Part shown: piece after piece, positions 61,232-64,000 of the stretch
How positions within the stretch are numbered: position 1 is the stretch's first letter
How the letters are laid out: each line of letters starts with the position of its first letter
DNA from: a bacterium
GTDB lineage: Bacteria; Fidelibacterota; Marinisomatia; Marinisomatales; UBA1611
Direction of reading: 5' to 3'
Assembly (NCBI GenBank): GCA_004321745.1
Contig: SGYO01000001.1
Coordinates: 156,525-220,524 of the forward strand
Length of the DNA: 64,000 nt
The notes under the pieces: generated by a model
Told to the model about the DNA's origin: nothing
The model's database searches: none
The model's input: the letters and a program-made list of their open reading frames with translations, nothing else
Position numbers and translations under genes: made by a program

Positions 61232-64000
61232 TTATTTTAATAAAATCATTTTTTGAGTTTTAGAATTAACCCCAGCGTCTAAACGATAAAAATAAACACC
61301 AGAAGCATGCCTACCTGCATTCCATTGAATCGTATGGAATCCAGCAACTCTATTTTCATTTACTAAGGTTTCAACTAACCTACCTGTTACACTGTAAATA
61401 CCTAAGCTTACTTTCTGGTTTTCAGGAAGTGAAAACTTAATATTTGTTACAGGGTTAAATGGATTTGGATAGTTTTGATAAAGAGCAAATACCTCTGGGG
61501 CAATTGGAGCTTCATTATCATTACTTAAGACAGTCGCCTGATCACCAATCCATGTGAAGGACCACTCCTGTGGATTATTCCACTGTTGATCAGTTGAAAG
61601 GGTAGAATAACCAACTCGTCCCTCCAAAGTGCCATTATCGTTATCATGAAAATAAATATCAATAGGTATCCTCATTCCGTTCATAGGATGAAATCTTGGA
61701 TCCCCAGATAGAATTGCTAGGGTATCTAAAGATATTTTCCCTTCTACTACGTAGTCAGGATCAAATCCTTCAAAGTAGTAATGATCCTGATCAGAATTAC
61801 CAATGCTTACGTTACCTGGATTATCTAGCTGTAATGTATTTTCATTAGAATATAAGATATAATCAGGCTCATCTCCTCTATTAATTGAATTATGCTTTGG
61901 ACCTCTCCAATCATATAGTCCAATAAATAATTGCATTGCATCCTGTTCATACCAATTACCTTCTCCAAAGTAATAATCATCGTCGATAACATCTGCAGCA
62001 TAATATAAGTAATCATCGTCGATCGCCATATAAACAGTTGCATTAAGATCAGACTCATCATCCACACTAGAATAAACACCGCCTGTAGTTGGGTTGATTA
62101 TGAATGGCATAATTCCACTATCAGCCCACTCTGATACATCGCCATCAGCTACAAAGTTAGATGGTACATTCAATGATATTGTTGGTATACCTTTTGCAGT
62201 ATTTGTAACCGGAGCGCTTGATGCACCAAAATCACCAACATTACCAGCAGCATCTACAGCCACGACAGCATAATAATAAGTTACGTTTGCATCCTCAAGA
62301 GGATAAAAAAGATAATGAGTTGCTGTTTGGGCACCTTCCAATACGTTAGAGGCAACAAGCTCAACGCCTGGAACGCCTAATTCAGTTATTGGACTCTCAC
62401 TAGCAAACACGTCATACATCTCTTCCTCTTCTCCATCAACGTCAGTCCAAGTAACCAAGTTAAAGTTAGCACCTGGTATTCCACTTACATTTTCAGGAGC
62501 AACTGGCGCAACCACATCAATGTCTGGTGTACCTGTCCACATATTATCAAAGTGGAATGTTCTGCCTGCAGCACCATTACCTTCAGATAAGATCTGAAAA
62601 GCTGTAATTGCGCTTGTGTCAAAATCTGAGGTGTTATCTACATATGCAAAATCTTTCAATGCATACTTATAATGGTTCCAGCCACCAGCAGCAACTGGCG
62701 TAAAGTTTCCACCTACTTTGCCATTATCACCTGATTCAAACTGCAACCTTAACTGCGGAGCATCTGCTTCAGAGTGCATCCAAAAAGAAATTGAGTCACT
62801 TAGCCATTCGTTGCCACTATGAAGATCTACTGGAGGGGCGATATTAAGACCACCGCCAGTCCAGGCATCCTGTTGAACATAAGTTAGTGCATTGGTACCT
62901 GGAATATATCCACCACCTTCGGTGACAAACATTTGCGCACCACCCCATGCAAATGGATTACCCCATCCTGGAGGCGTGCCCATACCGTTAAAGATTACAA
63001 GATCTACACCTTTATATCCGACCAACTTAAAATCGTCCAGGATCACCGTACCACTTACATGATCTCCTTCTCCGCCGCCGCCGACTGAGAACTCAAGGTG
63101 AAAACCACCAACAGCATGTGCATCAAATTCATAATTATCAGCGTCGCCAGCCCAACCAGTTAGATTTAGGCCACCGCCATTCCAGTCGTCATTTCTAACT
63201 AATGGCATAGTAACTGTATTCCAACCAGGTTCACTATCTAGTATATAGTGAAAAGAGTAATAATACTCCCCAAGACCTGAATAATTTTCATCAACTCCTG
63301 CATAGTCGCTAATATTTAATCTTAAATGAATACGATTTACTTCTGAAGCTGGAATAGAATTATAGTACTTAAAAGATATACTATCATATCCAGACCAATC
63401 CCACAAGTCACCCTCCTCAGGTGTGACTCTAAAAACAGCATCAGGATTAAATGTATCATCTTCATTAACTAAAAGCTGTCCAGGGCTAGCTTGTTTTTCA
63501 AAGGTAAATGTCCAATACCCCGTGGCTGTAGGAACAGATAATTTTAAGGTTCCATCATCAGTAGGGTGAACAGTGTATGTAATTGATTCAGGAGCACCAG
63601 AAGAACCTGTTATTCCATCACCGTCATCAGATAACTCACTTCCATTGTACGCTTTCGCTATTCCTAAAAAAGCACCAACGCCTGACAATGTTAATGTGTT
63701 TGCTGTTGCGTCATGAGCATATGTAGCTGCATTAGAACCATCGTGTGGGGCGACTGGGGCTCCACAGCCTTCAGCATCAACGCTATCTTGCCATGTTTCA
63801 TTCCAAGTATCAGCACCTAAAACGTTTTGGAAAGATCCATCTGCATTAAATATATATTCATCATCAAATAAACATCCTCTAGTGGTTACATCGGCAACAG
63901 AATTTTGCCACCAAGATCCATCATCCTGATTAGGACCAACTTTAAAAGCACCTTCTATTGGAGCAAGCCTCCAAGTTCCAGCAAGATCAAATGATGGTAG
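61232..64000 (-). CDS. Multi-CBM T9SS-sorted exported protein, N-terminus beyond window
   Basis: The frame stays open to the window edge, so the 5' end is missing; 922 residues are visible. Order in the visible part: a lipocalin-like region (about 1-160; FDLAGTWRLAPIEGAF), two CBM11-like/galactose-binding beta-sandwiches (about 165-340 and 340-500; both with WNGGGLN/WTGGGLN motifs), an FN3-like domain (about 500-610), a CBM9/DOMON-like domain (about 620-810; VADGDVSEWADSG, DDDYLYYAADVIDDDYYFGEG) and a T9SS sorting domain (about 830-922; YQNYPNPFNPVTNI). A catalytic domain, if any, would lie upstream. It is likely a surface polysaccharide-binding protein in the beta-glucan region. Confidence 0.82.
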   Translation of the reverse strand, partial: LPSFDLAGTWRLAPIEGAFKVGPNQDDGSWWQNSVADVTTRGCLFDDEYIFNADGSFQNVLGADTWNETWQDSVDAEGCGAPVAPHDGSNAATYAHDATANTLTLSGVGAFLGIAKAYNGSELSDDGDGITGSSGAPESITYTVHPTDDGTLKLSVPTATGYWTFTFEKQASPGQLLVNEDDTFNPDAVFRVTPEEGDLWDWSGYDSISFKYYNSIPASEVNRIHLRLNISDYAGVDENYSGLGEYYYSFHYILDSEPGWNTVTMPLVRNDDWNGGGLNLTGWAGDADNYEFDAHAVGGFHLEFSVGGGGEGDHVSGTVILDDFKLVGYKGVDLVIFNGMGTPPGWGNPFAWGGAQMFVTEGGGYIPGTNALTYVQQDAWTGGGLNIAPPVDLHSGNEWLSDSISFWMHSEADAPQLRLQFESGDNGKVGGNFTPVAAGGWNHYKYALKDFAYVDNTSDFDTSAITAFQILSEGNGAAGRTFHFDNMWTGTPDIDVVAPVAPENVSGIPGANFNLVTWTDVDGEEEEMYDVFASESPITELGVPGVELVASNVLEGAQTATHYLFYPLEDANVTYYYAVVAVDAAGNVGDFGASSAPVTNTAKGIPTISLNVPSNFVADGDVSEWADSGIMPFIINPTTGGVYSSVDDESDLNATVYMAIDDDYLYYAADVIDDDYYFGEGNWYEQDAMQLFIGLYDWRGPKHNSINRGDEPDYILYSNENTLQLDNPGNVSIGNSDQDHYYFEGFDPDYVVEGKISLDTLAILSGDPRFHPMNGMRIPIDIYFHDNDNGTLEGRVGYSTLSTDQQWNNPQEWSFTWIGDQATVLSNDNEAPIAPEVFALYQNYPNPFNPVTNIKFSLPENQKVSLGIYSVTGRLVETLVNENRVAGFHTIQWNAGRHASGVYFYRLDAGVNSKTQKMILLK

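Overview
The window looks like chromosome from an uncultivated marine bacterium of the Fibrobacterota-Chlorobiota-Bacteroidota (FCB) side of the tree, most likely Candidatus Marinimicrobia (SAR406). This placement is an inference from gene content. The DNA is AT-rich, Shine-Dalgarno sites are mostly weak, genes are tightly packed, there are TonB-dependent receptors with carboxypeptidase-regulatory N-domains, PorV-like outer-membrane barrels, several very large exported proteins ending in type IX secretion (T9SS) sorting domains, and a circularly permuted GH16 glucanase of the type known from Fibrobacter. I recognised no rRNA, tRNA, CRISPR array, insertion sequence or integrase.

Layout. 1-5.5 kb (minus): proS, recO, a rhomboid protease, a MotA/MotB pair and a cadherin-repeat surface protein cut by the window edge. 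5.7-11.4 kb (plus): a SpoU methyltransferase, CPBP protease, MgtE, a GT2 glycosyltransferase, a membrane protein, a degenerate AroQ-like protein and an M23 peptidase. 11.5-19.5 kb (minus): module A, made of a TonB receptor, a giant T9SS-sorted protein and a PorV-like barrel. 19.7-21.2 kb (minus): an iodotyrosine-deiodinase-like nitroreductase, a half-length asparaginase and ArsC. 21.4-28.3 kb (plus): a PGPGW protein, purA-purL-purM and an OPT transporter. 28.3-36.4 kb (minus): a seven-gene operon with its own promoter and terminator that encodes FliG-like, FliF-like, MotB and MotA proteins plus an outer-membrane TPR protein and periplasmic accessories. 36.4-39.5 kb: housekeeping genes (TPR lipoprotein, Smr, aldo/keto reductase, methyltransferase, ApaG). 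39.7-42.5 kb: a small accessory island with lipoproteins, an SGNH/SASA esterase and gene remnants. 42.5-64 kb: M28 peptidase, MltB-type transglycosylase, then a polysaccharide locus with CotH/LTD protein, GH3, permuted GH16, a PpiC-like lipoprotein and module B (PorV-like barrel, giant protein, TonB receptor), ending in a truncated multi-CBM T9SS-sorted protein.

Most notable. The 28.3-36.4 kb operon encodes the rotor-stator core of a flagellar motor (FliF, FliG, MotA, MotB) with no flagellin, rod, hook or export genes beside it. Its FliF is reduced to the RBM3 ring domain, keeps the C-terminal FliG-binding tail and has gained about 200 residues of periplasmic coiled coil. It is accompanied by an outer-membrane barrel-TPR protein. 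This suggests an ion-driven rotary machine that transmits motion across the periplasm for something other than a flagellum. A second strong signal is the repeated TonB receptor / giant T9SS-sorted protein / PorV-like barrel module, which may replace SusCD-type pairs. The 44-64 kb region then reads as a beta-glucan (laminarin or mixed-linkage glucan) locus: permuted GH16 on the surface, a GH3 lipoprotein finishing the oligosaccharides and a TonB receptor importing them.
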